64,000 nucleotides of DNA, taken from Sphingobacterium sp. UBA2700 (GTDB lineage Bacteria > Bacteroidota > Bacteroidia > Sphingobacteriales > Sphingobacteriaceae). Position 1 is the first letter of the stretch; every line of letters starts with the position of its first letter. The position numbers and the translations under genes were made by a program. This document shows positions 44,539 to 53,573 of the stretch, piece after piece. Where the stretch lies: positions 15,222 through 79,221 of the forward strand of contig DELI01000030.1 of assembly GCA_002354335.1 (NCBI GenBank), read 5' to 3'. The notes under the pieces were generated by a model, which was not told the DNA's origin, ran no database searches, and saw only the letters and a program-made list of their open reading frames with translations.

Positions 44539-45228
44539 TTATAATCCTAATTTCTTTTTAAGCTTCTCTAGATCTTTTTTAACAGAATCTCCGGATTCCA
44601 ACGCATAATCAATGTCTTGATCCATCTTTTGCTTAGCAAGCTCATTGATCGCCTCTGCATAAGCCTCATCTTCTTTATCAGTGGAACGAAGCTTTTTCAA
44701 CATGTCAACGGTACTGTTATTATCGATATTGGCCATCTGACGGTTAGCAAATTCAGTGGCGCTATTAATTTGCTTCTTAGCAATAAGCGAATCTAATTCT
44801 TTTTTCCATTTTCCAATATTAAATTTAAGTACATCGATTTTATCCTCAATTTCCTCGACCTTCTTGTTATGCATTAAAGCCTGTTCTTTGAACTCCTCGG
44901 ATTCATCCAAAAGCTGCTTTTGCAAACGAAGTGCTTCAATGGCCAAACTTTCCGCCTTTTCTCTACTCAGTTCTCTGTTCTGAGCCATTAAAAGTACTTT
45001 TTCGGCTTTCTCCTCATAGATTAAGGCTTCTGCTTTTCTATCATCAATCGCATGTTCTAAGCGGATAACGACGGCTCGCGCCGAAAGATATAGCTCTTCG
45101 GTTTCTAGAAGCTGCCCCTTCATGTCGTTGATAACTTCTTGTGTCAGCGCGATAGGATCTTCCATCTTTTCAACCAAAGAATGTATTTCTGACTGCCCTA
45201 TTTTTAGTAATCTCTTAAATATGTTCAT
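44539..45228 (-). CDS. pspA: PspA/IM30-family membrane-stress protein
   Basis: 229 aa, almost entirely alpha-helical coiled coil, with the family start MNIFKRLLKIGQSEIHSLVE and the first-helix segment MEDPIALTQEVINDMKGQL. PspA forms ESCRT-III-like assemblies that stabilise damaged inner membrane. An upstream GTG at 45234 is possible, but the ATG at 45228 matches the family start. Second gene of the stress operon, 5 nt after the YbjN-like gene. Confidence 0.93.
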   Translation of the reverse strand: MNIFKRLLKIGQSEIHSLVEKMEDPIALTQEVINDMKGQLLETEELYLSARAVVIRLEHAIDDRKAEALIYEEKAEKVLLMAQNRELSREKAESLAIEALRLQKQLLDESEEFKEQALMHNKKVEEIEDKIDVLKFNIGKWKKELDSLIAKKQINSATEFANRQMANIDNNSTVDMLKKLRSTDKEDEAYAEAINELAKQKMDQDIDYALESGDSVKKDLEKLKKKLGL

Positions 45229-45233
45229 CTTCA

Positions 45234-45623
45234 CTACTGTTTTGAAAACTCAATCAATTGTGCATAATACTCACTCATTAATAACGATAGCGAATTAATC
45301 GCTGCATCAAACTCATTCTGGTCAAGGTTGTGCGCCTGCAAAGTATATTTAAAGATCACTCGTCTCCCGTCTTCCGTCAATGCGAAAGCGCCATGAATGA
45401 TATCCCTATTCTTCTTGAGTAAGGCTTTGAAGACATCAAGGTTATCCCGCTTCAACGAAAACAAATACTGCTCGAAAATGATGATTGGTGCAGTAACGCC
45501 AATAATCAAATTCTTGATGCCCTCCCCTTCACTTTCCACGACGAAAAATCCCTCCTCTCTATTCTTTGATGTTACGGTAAACCCTAGGTCTAATAAGTAT
45601 TTTTCAACTTTGTTAAATGGCAT
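45234..45623 (-). CDS. YbjN/CesT-chaperone-like protein, first gene of the Psp operon
   Basis: 129 aa, soluble, alternating helices and strands: MPFNKVEKYLLDLGFTVTSK, then IIIFEQYLFSLKRDNLDVFK and a C-terminal helix. The pattern resembles YbjN or type-III-chaperone (CesT/YjfI) folds found next to PspA in other operons; this is by eye and unverified. It overlaps nothing and starts the operon under the divergent promoter shared with the XRE gene. Confidence 0.65.
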   Translation of the reverse strand: MPFNKVEKYLLDLGFTVTSKNREEGFFVVESEGEGIKNLIIGVTAPIIIFEQYLFSLKRDNLDVFKALLKKNRDIIHGAFALTEDGRRVIFKYTLQAHNLDQNEFDAAINSLSLLMSEYYAQLIEFSKQ

Positions 45624-45659
45624 TGGCTAATATTTTTATATATTTGCTAATAATGTTTG

Positions 45660-45692
45660 CATAAAGATAAATAATGCAAAATAATTTTGCAA
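45660..45692 (-). promoter_or_regulatory. Promoter of the Psp/flotillin operon
   Basis: On the minus strand TTG (45692-45690), 20 nt, TATCTTTA (45669-45662), a one-mismatch TAnnTTTG. It is about 40 nt upstream of the first ATG at 45623. The operator-like palindrome falls between the two elements. Confidence 0.55.
45675..45691. promoter_or_regulatory. Palindromic operator candidate between divergent XRE gene and Psp operon
   Basis: TGCAAAAT-A-ATTTTGCA, a perfect 8-bp inverted repeat around a single A. It lies between the -33 and -7 elements of the operon promoter and 12 nt upstream of the XRE gene's -7 motif, where a dimeric repressor would block both. Half-sites (TTTGC) recur toward 45640. 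Confidence 0.65.
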
Positions 45693-45703
45693 TAAAAATT
45701 TAA

Positions 45704-45711
45704 TATTTTTG
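45704..45711 (+). promoter_or_regulatory. -7 promoter element of the XRE regulator gene
   Basis: TATTTTTG ends 3 nt before the ATG at 45715, so the transcript would be leaderless. Confidence 0.55.
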
Positions 45712-45714
45712 ATA

Positions 45715-46377
45715 ATGACCCAAATCGGAACGAATATTAAAAAATTACGTAGTGTTAAAGGTTTAAGCCAGCAGGCCTTCGGAGAGCTATTTAATCTTAC
45801 TAGAGGTAACATTTCTTCCTACGAAGAATTTCGTGCGGAACCTAAAATTTCGGTCATCCTGCAAATTGCAAAATATTTTAGCATACCTGTGGCCCATCTC
45901 CTTGAAAAAAAACTTACGGTAAATGAAATTCTAAATTTTGAAGACCATTTTACGGAAGATTCCGCGCAGCTCGCTATAAAAAACATGGATCCGATCCATT
46001 TTTTAAACCGTGAAATCATACAACAGGCTAGCGACAATACGATCAGCATCGACGAGTTGCCCACATTCTACTTCCCTATCACAACCAAAAATCAAGTTAT
46101 TGCCATTGAACACAACGGCCTGATTTATCATCCTGCAGTATTTCCATTCGAAGAAAACAGCATCTTATTTTTCGAAAAACTCCAATTGGATATTCTGCAC
46201 ACCCTGGACAAACACTACGGCTTCTATATAAAAGGAAATGACTACTTCTTCGGTACATACGAAGTTAAGAGCAAAGAAATAGATTTAGTTCTCAACGATT
46301 GGAAAAAACAAAGTTTCTCTGTAGAAGATATGGGTTGCTTTTGGAAACTTCATGGTAGGTTTGAGAAGGTAGGGTGA
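45715..46377 (+). CDS. XRE-family transcriptional regulator
   Basis: 220 aa. N-terminal Cro/C1 helix-turn-helix at about residues 8-62 (LRSVKGLSQQAFGELFNLTR, GNISSYE), then a C-terminal ~150-residue domain without recognisable peptidase residues. Divergent from the Psp/flotillin operon across an 86-bp region that holds a perfect palindrome, so it is the likely local regulator. I use the ATG at 45715; the TTG at 45709 lies inside the promoter element. Followed by a heptad array. Confidence 0.88.
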   Translation: MTQIGTNIKKLRSVKGLSQQAFGELFNLTRGNISSYEEFRAEPKISVILQIAKYFSIPVAHLLEKKLTVNEILNFEDHFTEDSAQLAIKNMDPIHFLNREIIQQASDNTISIDELPTFYFPITTKNQVIAIEHNGLIYHPAVFPFEENSILFFEKLQLDILHTLDKHYGFYIKGNDYFFGTYEVKSKEIDLVLNDWKKQSFSVEDMGCFWKLHGRFEKVG

Positions 46378-46379
46378 TT

Positions 46380-46415
46380 TAGATTAGATTTTAGACATCA
46401 GACATTAGTTATTAG
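46380..46415 (+). repeat. TAGNNNT heptad array (module C) after the XRE gene
   Basis: TAGAT, TAGATTT, TAGACAT, CAGACAT, TAGTTAT, TAGAATT on the sense strand, starting 2 nt after the TGA stop. The first TAG is out of frame with the gene. Confidence 0.75.
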
Positions 46416-46441
46416 AATTTGCCATGCAAGTTTTTTGTCTT

Positions 46442-46611
46442 GAACCAGGAAAGGAAGGATAAAAAGATTAGCAGGATCCTGTCAATCCTTAAATCCTTTT
46501 TTTCCTGGTTCAGAAATAGCATTTAGTACTTAGTAGTTAGTATTAAGACCTATGATGCCACAATACCTGATCCTGTCAATCCTTAAATCCTTCCTTTTCT
46601 CGTTCAAGACA
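46442..46611. repeat. Module B palindrome (copy 4), module A array, and a partial B unit
   Basis: GAACCAGGAAAGGAAGGAT to CTGGTTC (46442-46511) around CAGGATCCTG. A plus-strand TAG heptad array follows at 46517-46552 (TAGTACT, TAGTAGT, TAGTATT, AAGACCT), then one right-arm B unit at 46567-46611 ending in TCTCGTTCAAGAC. Confidence 0.82.
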
Positions 46612-46691
46612 AATATCCTGACCCGAAACGAGACAAATATCCATGTTCGAAACTAAATAATAACTTCCACAACTTTCCTTCTGCTTAAACC

Positions 46692-46760
46692 CCTTATAAA
46701 GCCCTTTCAAACCCATTGTTTAACCCAATCAAAGCCGCTTCCAAAGGGCTATGATAGGGG
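46692..46760 (+). repeat. CCCAAT-type dispersed element, copy 3 (module D)
   Basis: AGCCCTTT (46700-46707) pairs with AAAGGGCT (46743-46750), enclosing ACCCATTG and ACCCAATC repeats and AAAGCCGCTTC; tail ATGATAGGGG. Same order as copy 2. The 46378-46944 interval has no convincing gene. Confidence 0.8.
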
Positions 46761-46883
46761 TAAGTAAGGGTTATGAAAAAGTAATCAATAAACTATCACT
46801 TATTGAGGTCTTAAATAAGCTCTCCATCGAGCTGTTAGTTGACGAAACTTTAGCTATTAGTCATCGCGCAACAAACTTAACAA

Positions 46884-46947
46884 TAAAAATGGCGCCAATC
46901 GGCGCCATACTCTATTATCTCACATCTCAGGTCTAACATCTGCTCTA
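46884..46947 (-). terminator. Terminator plus heptad array after the CPA1 antiporter gene
   Basis: Minus strand from the stop (46947): TAGAGCAGATGT, TAGACCT, GAGATGT, GAGATAA, TAGAGTA, then the hairpin ATGGCGCC-GATT-GGCGCCAT (46908-46889) and a T-run. The TAGAGTATGGCGC junction is shared with the array-terminator junctions near 3454 and 4104. Confidence 0.85.
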
Positions 46948-48534
46948 CACATACTTCAACCGTTCCTCTTCCAAATCAATCTGATAAATCTGCTGTCTTA
47001 TAATGTCTTCATCATATTCGGCTTCTTTATTCAATGTGGTCAAATACGAACGTTGTTCGGCGAAGATATCTAAGAGAATCTCCCGGCTTGTATCATCCAT
47101 CCAAGAACTATCTTGCACCTTCGATTGATCCTCCCAATGTTTTAAAATCCTTTCCATTCCGGCGTGGCCAAGATATTGCTGTTCATATTTTTCCTTTACA
47201 AAAGAATACACATGCTGCTTAAGACCAGTTTTCATCTTTAAGCGTGTATTCCTTTCTTGGTCTTCATCATTTTCTAATCCTACAAAAAGCTTAGTCTTTT
47301 CAATTAGGTAAGGCAATGTTAGACCTTGAATTACAAGCGTTAAAAGAATAGCGACAAAGGTAATAAAGAGAATCAAATTTCGATAGGGAAACGCAGCGCC
47401 GTTTGGAAGGGTCAGCGGAATAGCAAGGGCTGCCGCAAGCGACACCACGCCCCTCATACCAGTCCAACCCATTAATAACGGTGTTGTCCAGCGTCTTTTT
47501 GAGAATTGTTGTTGATGGGCAACTTGCGGACGAAAAATAATAGTTGCGAACATCGCAGCATAGGCCGACAATATTCTAGCAATAATCAATACCAGTGTCA
47601 CTAGTATACCATATCCAATAGCTGTGGAAAGCGGCAATCCATTAGATCGCATCCCGGCCACGATTTCAGGAAGCTCAAGCCCGATAAGCAAAAACACCAT
47701 ACCGTTCAACAGAAATACAAAGCTCTCCCAGACACTGTATCCCTTGATCCGACTGCTACTCGATAAATAGCTAAGGCGTTTCGCAGAAAGAAATAGCCCA
47801 CCGGCAACAACAGCTAGAACACCGGAGCAATGTACCTGCTCAGCAATCCAATACATAAAATAAGGTTCTATCAAGGTAAGCGCGATATCAGATGGAGCAT
47901 CAGTTGATAAGCGCTTATGTATCCACATGAAAATCAATGCTATTAACAATCCAATTCCCACTCCTCCGAATAGCATCCAAAGAAAATCGACAGCCGCTTC
48001 TTGCCAGATGAATTGACCGGTGCCAACCGCTACTAATGCAAATCGAAAAATAATAAGCGATGAGGCATCGTTAAGTAAACTCTCGCCCTCAAGTATGGCC
48101 TGCGTGGATTTGGGAATCTTAACAAATTTGGTAATCGCACCTGTGCTCACAGCGTCTGGAGGGGATACAATGCCTCCGAGAACAAAACCTAGAGCAATGT
48201 TAAAACCTGGGATCACCTGATTGGTAACAATAGCAACAAGGAGCGCCGTGAAAAATACGACCAGAAAAGCAAAGCTCCCGATAATACGCCACCATTTCTT
48301 CATTTCTTTAAATGACACTCCCCACGCTGCTTCAAACAGCAAAGGAGGCAGAAAAATAAAAAATATCAAGTCTGGGTCAATCTTGATTATTGGCAAACCA
48401 GGAATGAAACTGATTGCTAAACCAGCAATGACCAATAGAATCGGATATGCGATCTTCATTTTGTTGGCCCAAATCGTTAAAAATACGGTCAACAAAATTA
48501 GCATCAAAACAAAAGGTAGCAACGTATGCATCAT
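46945..48534 (-). CDS. Na+/H+ antiporter, CPA1 family (NhaP-like)
   Basis: 529 aa from the ATG at 48534. About 12 membrane segments with CPA1 motifs: FFIFLPPLLFEAAW, FVLGGIVSPPDAVS, ILEGESLLNDASSLI (the ion-binding ND pair) and GWTGMRGVVSLAAALAIPL, then a ~100-residue cytoplasmic C-terminal tail. Exchanges Na+ or K+ for protons at the inner membrane. A TTG eight codons upstream (48558) overlaps a promoter-like CATTTTTG, so I prefer the ATGATG at 48534-48529. Monocistronic. Confidence 0.93.
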   Translation of the reverse strand: MMHTLLPFVLMLILLTVFLTIWANKMKIAYPILLVIAGLAISFIPGLPIIKIDPDLIFFIFLPPLLFEAAWGVSFKEMKKWWRIIGSFAFLVVFFTALLVAIVTNQVIPGFNIALGFVLGGIVSPPDAVSTGAITKFVKIPKSTQAILEGESLLNDASSLIIFRFALVAVGTGQFIWQEAAVDFLWMLFGGVGIGLLIALIFMWIHKRLSTDAPSDIALTLIEPYFMYWIAEQVHCSGVLAVVAGGLFLSAKRLSYLSSSSRIKGYSVWESFVFLLNGMVFLLIGLELPEIVAGMRSNGLPLSTAIGYGILVTLVLIIARILSAYAAMFATIIFRPQVAHQQQFSKRRWTTPLLMGWTGMRGVVSLAAALAIPLTLPNGAAFPYRNLILFITFVAILLTLVIQGLTLPYLIEKTKLFVGLENDEDQERNTRLKMKTGLKQHVYSFVKEKYEQQYLGHAGMERILKHWEDQSKVQDSSWMDDTSREILLDIFAEQRSYLTTLNKEAEYDEDIIRQQIYQIDLEEERLKYV

Positions 48535-48800
48535 ATAAGCAGTGTGATAGTTTTTCAAAAATGAGGGACACTAAATACGTTATTATCTGTTATATTTTTA
48601 GCTAACGCAACTTGCCGAATCGCAAACTTATTTAGTTTGTGGTTAGATGCCGACATCCACATTTCAAAAGGAAAAAACAATTGTGTGATGCAGCCCACAT
48701 TTTGTGTAAGAAATGTCCACTTTTTAGCTAGTTTTACTACATCATTACCACACGACATATTAAGTGTAAATCACACACTATGAATAACATTTTGAGAGGT

Positions 48801-48820
48801 GTTGTTTTAAGATAAACAAC
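48801..48820 (+). other. Hairpin in the susC upstream region
   Basis: GTTGTTT (48801-48807) pairs with AAACAAC (48814-48820), extendable by GG/CC. It is upstream of the best promoter match, so its role is unclear. Apart from this and the promoter below, 48535-48989 shows nothing else. Confidence 0.35.
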
Positions 48821-48902
48821 ATCCTATCAATGTTTTACAATATACAGGTTTCGCGCGTGAGCAATAGAGCTCATGCTGATGTAGAAATGTGTTAATCAAT
48901 AA

Positions 48903-48934
48903 TTTGTAATCAAACATATACATCACAACCTTTG
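48903..48934 (+). promoter_or_regulatory. Promoter of the susCD locus
   Basis: TTTG (48903-48906), 20 nt, AACCTTTG (48927-48934), a one-mismatch -7 element at ideal spacing, about 55 nt upstream of the susC ATG. Confidence 0.6.
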
Positions 48935-48989
48935 TTATAATAATACTATTGCTTGTTTACCTTTTTATAAATCTATAAAGCCAAATCAT

Positions 48990-51900
48990 ATGAAGCATCT
49001 ATTTATGTTCCTATGTATTGTTTTTGGGGTACAAACGTCGTATGCCCAAACGACAATTTCGGGAACAGTAAAGGACGGACAAAGCTCGACAGTTATTCCG
49101 GGAGTTACTGTTGCGCTCAAAGGAAAACCTGTATCGACCCAAACGGATGAGGCAGGTAAATTTACGTTGGAAGCCTCCCCTACTGATTCAATCACTTTCA
49201 CGTTTATTGGATATCTAACGAGAACAATGCCTGTAGGTGATCAGACCTTCTTTAATATTTCACTGCAAAGTGCAGATGAGACATTAGAGGAAGTTGTTGT
49301 CGTGGGATATGGAACACAGAGAAAGGTGGATTTGACGGGATCTATCGCTCAGGTAAAGGGGGAAGCTATTGCAAATATGCCGAATGCGAATCCGATTAGC
49401 TCCTTACAGGGTAAAGTTGCCGGTTTAACGATATCAAACTCCGGAACTCCTGGCGGTTCGCCGACAGTGCGTATCCGTGGTGTAAACAGTACCAATAACT
49501 CCAATCCATTATATGTGGTCGATGGAGTTTTACATGATAATATAGACTTTATTTCGCCACAAGATATTGAGTCATTAGATGTTTTGAGGGATCCTTCTTC
49601 CATCGCAATATATGGCTTACGAGGTGCAAACGGCGTTATCGCCGTTACTTTAAAGAAGGCAGCCCAAGGAAGAACGGCAATCAACTTTTCAGGTTCTGTA
49701 GGATTCGATCAAGTCCATGATCGTATTGAGGTGGTTGATGCTGAGGGATTCAAAAGATTGTATGATATGCAATTGGTCAATCTTGGAAAAGCACCATTTG
49801 ACTATACAAAATATACGGCAAACACCGATTGGCAAGACTTGATCTTAAGAACCGCCATGACAACTAACAATAATTTAAGCATTTCAAACTCTACTGAGAA
49901 ATCATCTACCCACTTCAGTTTAGGATATAACAAACAGGAAGGCGTTGTTAGAAACGGTGATTATGAGCGGTTTACAGCACGTTTAAATCAAGAGCTGAAA
50001 GTATCAGAACGCGTTAAAATCGGTGGAGACATTTCCGGATCATACTGGAATATGAATCCAACAAATGTAACCCTTACAAATGCGCTCTGGTCGGCTCCAA
50101 TTGTTGGAGTTCAATACGACGAGAATACCTTCTATGGTATGCCTTCATTCCAACGTGCGCAAGTTGGAAACGTGATGTCGACGCTCAATCGATTGGATGG
50201 GACTTCTATACCTAGGGGATATCGCTTTGTAGGAAGCTTGTTTGCCGAAGTTAAAATCATGGAAGGTTTGAAATGGAAATCTACTGTTTACACCGACCTT
50301 GGTTTCAATAACAGCCGCGGTTACTCGCCGCTCGCTGCAAGATTTATCTATCTAGGTGAAAATGCTGGCGAAGACACCTTCTTTCAAGATGACCGCGTGT
50401 TCACTTCGGTAAGCCAGAAAAGTGAAGAGTTTAGAAGATTCCAACAGGATCATACGCTTACTTGGGATAAGTCGTTCAACGAAGATCACCGCTTAACGGC
50501 TGTTGGTGGATTTACGACAGTATTCAACGATAACACAGCACTAGAAGGCTCAAGACGCGATACATCAACCAATGTTCCTCCTAATTCAGACTTTTGGTAT
50601 TTAGATATCATCAATCAAGACTCTAATCCAAAAGGTAATTATTCCGGTAGAGGTTCTAAGAACACCGTCGTAGGAGCTTTTGCTCGTGCAAGCTATGCTT
50701 ACAAAAATCGATACTTATTGAATGCAACGGTGCGCCGCGATGGATCTTCCAAGTTTGCTCCGAAAAACCGTTGGGGTACATTCGGCTCCGTAGGTTTGGG
50801 ATGGGTGCTTTCCGAAGAAGCATTCTTTCAGAACATCGAGAAAATCAATTTCATGAAACTGCGTTTTGCTTGGGGTAAACTCGGAAATCAAAATGGCGTC
50901 CCTGATAATGCCTACTTACCTGGGTTGGTTAATGCGAATACCGCCATATTTGGAGACAATATTTACACCTCTGTCAAGGCAGATTACATCCCAGACCCTA
51001 ATTTACACTGGGAAGTCGTGCAAGGGATGGATTTGGGTTTAGATGTAAAAGCATTCAACAATAAATTTAATGCAGAAATCAACTTGTATGACCGTACAAC
51101 CAAAGATATCTTAACCATATTGACACTGCCGGCAACGGACGATCGCTATTTCACCAACTTAGGTGAAATCACTAACCGCGGTATAGAAGTATCGATGGGA
51201 TGGAACAATCAGTTAGATGACTTGCGCTACGGTATCAATGCGAACTACTCTTATAATAAAAACTTCGTTAATTCGATCGGAGATAACGTTAATTTCAAAA
51301 TCTTAGGAAATGACGGGGCGAATGTGACCGAAACGGGGCAATCCATTGGTTACTTTTATGGCTACAAACAGATAGGCATATACCAAACGATTGATGACAT
51401 TGAAAATATGGCTATCCAACCAGGATCGGCTCCAGGAGATATTGCATTTGCTGACATGGATGGCGATGGTGCAATCACCGAAAAGGACAGAACCTATCTA
51501 GGAACACCCTTCCCTCCTCATAATTTCGGAATTAACTTCACGCTGGGCTACAAAGGGTTTGATTTGCAATTGGAAGGAAATGGTGTTGCAGGAAACAAAA
51601 TTTATGCACAAAGAAGAACGCGAAACTTTGCTGACTTGAATTACGAGGTCAATCGTCTGGATGCTTGGACAGGACCGGGTAGCAGCAATGTGGAGCCGAT
51701 TCTAGATAATAGCCGTGGTAATAACTACAAATTTAGTTCTTACTTTTTAGAGCCTGGAGATTTCTTCCGTATCCGTACGGTACAGTTAGGCTATAGCTTC
51801 AATGATGATTTATTAGCAAGAACCTTCATTAGAAAGGCGAGATTATTTGTCAATGTACAGAACTTAAAAACCTGGAGCAAGGTCACAGGCTATACACCGG

Positions 51901-51995
51901 AAGCAGCAATTGGAAGTTTAATTGCAGGTGGTACAGATAATGCAACTTACCCGATCCCAACGACTTACTCCTTTGGTGTTAACCTATCGTTTTAA
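48990..51995 (+). CDS. SusC/RagA-family TonB-linked outer-membrane protein
   Basis: 1001 aa. Signal peptide MKHLFMFLCIVFGVQTSYA, carboxypeptidase-regulatory domain (about 22-100), the EEVVVVGYGTQRKVDLTGSI TonB-box/plug junction, plug domain, and a large beta-barrel ending in VNLSF with a terminal Phe. With the SusD lipoprotein it imports a glycan or peptide across the outer membrane. No glycoside hydrolase, sigma factor or hybrid sensor is adjacent, so the substrate cannot be inferred beyond a hint from the SGNH gene downstream. Confidence 0.96.
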   Translation: MKHLFMFLCIVFGVQTSYAQTTISGTVKDGQSSTVIPGVTVALKGKPVSTQTDEAGKFTLEASPTDSITFTFIGYLTRTMPVGDQTFFNISLQSADETLEEVVVVGYGTQRKVDLTGSIAQVKGEAIANMPNANPISSLQGKVAGLTISNSGTPGGSPTVRIRGVNSTNNSNPLYVVDGVLHDNIDFISPQDIESLDVLRDPSSIAIYGLRGANGVIAVTLKKAAQGRTAINFSGSVGFDQVHDRIEVVDAEGFKRLYDMQLVNLGKAPFDYTKYTANTDWQDLILRTAMTTNNNLSISNSTEKSSTHFSLGYNKQEGVVRNGDYERFTARLNQELKVSERVKIGGDISGSYWNMNPTNVTLTNALWSAPIVGVQYDENTFYGMPSFQRAQVGNVMSTLNRLDGTSIPRGYRFVGSLFAEVKIMEGLKWKSTVYTDLGFNNSRGYSPLAARFIYLGENAGEDTFFQDDRVFTSVSQKSEEFRRFQQDHTLTWDKSFNEDHRLTAVGGFTTVFNDNTALEGSRRDTSTNVPPNSDFWYLDIINQDSNPKGNYSGRGSKNTVVGAFARASYAYKNRYLLNATVRRDGSSKFAPKNRWGTFGSVGLGWVLSEEAFFQNIEKINFMKLRFAWGKLGNQNGVPDNAYLPGLVNANTAIFGDNIYTSVKADYIPDPNLHWEVVQGMDLGLDVKAFNNKFNAEINLYDRTTKDILTILTLPATDDRYFTNLGEITNRGIEVSMGWNNQLDDLRYGINANYSYNKNFVNSIGDNVNFKILGNDGANVTETGQSIGYFYGYKQIGIYQTIDDIENMAIQPGSAPGDIAFADMDGDGAITEKDRTYLGTPFPPHNFGINFTLGYKGFDLQLEGNGVAGNKIYAQRRTRNFADLNYEVNRLDAWTGPGSSNVEPILDNSRGNNYKFSSYFLEPGDFFRIRTVQLGYSFNDDLLARTFIRKARLFVNVQNLKTWSKVTGYTPEAAIGSLIAGGTDNATYPIPTTYSFGVNLSF

Positions 51996-52014
51996 CTTTT
52001 TAAGAAAATTGAAG

Positions 52015-53544
52015 ATGTCAAAATATATAAAAATTGCACTGAGTATAGGATGTTCAATCATTCTCTTCAGTAGTTGTGAGAAGTTTTTAGACACTGCCCC
52101 TCAAGGGAAATATACCGAAGATACGTATCCTTATCCGGAGGGCGGTACACCCTACGATCGCTTTATCTTTGCGGGTTATAATGATCTTCGGGGTTATAAT
52201 GTCCATGTCGATGGATTTGTAAATGCAACAAGTATCCGTAGCGACGACGCTGACAAAGGTAGTACGGCTTCCGATGGTGGTGCAGACGTCATCTCTATGG
52301 ATAACTTTCCTGTATTGGCCACCAGCGGACGTGCAAACGCACTTTGGTTAGGTTATTTTGGCTTGGTGAACCAAACCAACCGCGCGATGTTTCAGATTGA
52401 TAGTATATCAAAAGCAGGGCAAGATGAGCAATTAAAAATTCAGGCTACCGCTGAAGCGAGGTTCCTGCGCGGATATGCCTACTTTATGCTTGTACGCTTG
52501 TTTGGCAGAGTACCCAAGTTTGAAACCTGGTCTTCCGATCCTGCAAAGCAAAATAATATACCGCAGAGCAGTGCCGCAGAAATCTATACATTTGTCGAAG
52601 AAGACCTGAAATTCGCAGCACAAAACCTTCCGGATAACTGGGATAGCAAATTTGTCGGTCGAGCTACAAAGGGAGCGGCAAATGGAATCTTAGCCAAAGT
52701 CTATATTACACAGCAAAAATGGCAACAAGCTTATGATGCTGCCAATATGGTGAAGGGTTCCGGTTTATATGACCTATCTCAGAATTATGCCGATATATTT
52801 TCTGAAAAAGGTGAAAATGGAAGAGAATCAATTTTCGAAATTCAGGGTACCGCATCGGCGGATGAAACCACTAAGAACGGTATTCAGTATGCCAATCTTC
52901 AAGGCGTACGGGGATCCGGAAATTGGAATTTAGGATGGGGATGGAATACACCAAGCGCTGCGCTGGAAGCGGCTTACGAGCCAGGAGACCCAAGAAAAGC
53001 CAGGACTATTCTTTACGCTAGCGTTGCAGGGAAGACCAATGTATCCATGTACAACGAGCCTATGCCGGTTTATCCAGCGGACGTACCGAACCCGATGTAT
53101 AACCATAAAGTGTTAAGCGATCCTGCTATGAGAAATAGTATAAGTCGCGGTTCCTGGTGGATGAATGTTCGCATTCTTCGTTATGCCGACGTGGTGTTAA
53201 TGCTAGCGGAATCCGCTAACGAGCTTGGAAAGAGCGAGGAAGCACGTACTTTACTCAATTCAGTGCGCGAGCGCGCGCGTCGCGGAGCTGCTGCCGGTGT
53301 ACTACCTGATGTCACTGACACCGATCAAGCCTCTTTACGCAATAAAATACGTCATGAGCGAAGAATCGAATTGGCAATGGAGCACGACCGCTTCTTTGAT
53401 TTAGTACGTTGGGGAATAGCTCAAACTGCTTTACATGCGGCCGGCAAAACTAACTTCCAAAACTCACGCGATGTTTTATTGCCGATTCCACAAACGCAGA
53501 TCGACTTAACCAAAGGTGTATTAACGCAAAATCCGGGATATTAG
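52015..53544 (+). CDS. SusD/RagB-family nutrient-binding lipoprotein
   Basis: 509 aa, with lipobox IILFSSCEKFLDTAPQGKYT (Cys21). TPR-rich SusD fold: TAEARFLRGYAYFMLVRLFG, GAANGILAKVYITQQKW, and the C-terminal IRHERRIELAMEHDRFFDLV and RWG motif. Binds substrate on the cell surface as the lid of SusC. I use the ATG at 52015, 19 nt after the susC stop; an open frame back to 51922 overlaps susC and lacks a signal peptide. Confidence 0.96.
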   Translation: MSKYIKIALSIGCSIILFSSCEKFLDTAPQGKYTEDTYPYPEGGTPYDRFIFAGYNDLRGYNVHVDGFVNATSIRSDDADKGSTASDGGADVISMDNFPVLATSGRANALWLGYFGLVNQTNRAMFQIDSISKAGQDEQLKIQATAEARFLRGYAYFMLVRLFGRVPKFETWSSDPAKQNNIPQSSAAEIYTFVEEDLKFAAQNLPDNWDSKFVGRATKGAANGILAKVYITQQKWQQAYDAANMVKGSGLYDLSQNYADIFSEKGENGRESIFEIQGTASADETTKNGIQYANLQGVRGSGNWNLGWGWNTPSAALEAAYEPGDPRKARTILYASVAGKTNVSMYNEPMPVYPADVPNPMYNHKVLSDPAMRNSISRGSWWMNVRILRYADVVLMLAESANELGKSEEARTLLNSVRERARRGAAAGVLPDVTDTDQASLRNKIRHERRIELAMEHDRFFDLVRWGIAQTALHAAGKTNFQNSRDVLLPIPQTQIDLTKGVLTQNPGY

Positions 53545-53573
53545 TCCTATTCGAACCAATCAATTTGAAAGAC

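Noticed and set aside
46751..46936. 61-aa frame in the repeat region
   Set aside because: It runs through a terminator hairpin and a module D element, with no promoter or family match.
51922..52014. N-terminal extension of SusD
   Set aside because: Overlaps the end of susC and lacks a signal peptide; the lipoprotein signal begins at 52015.
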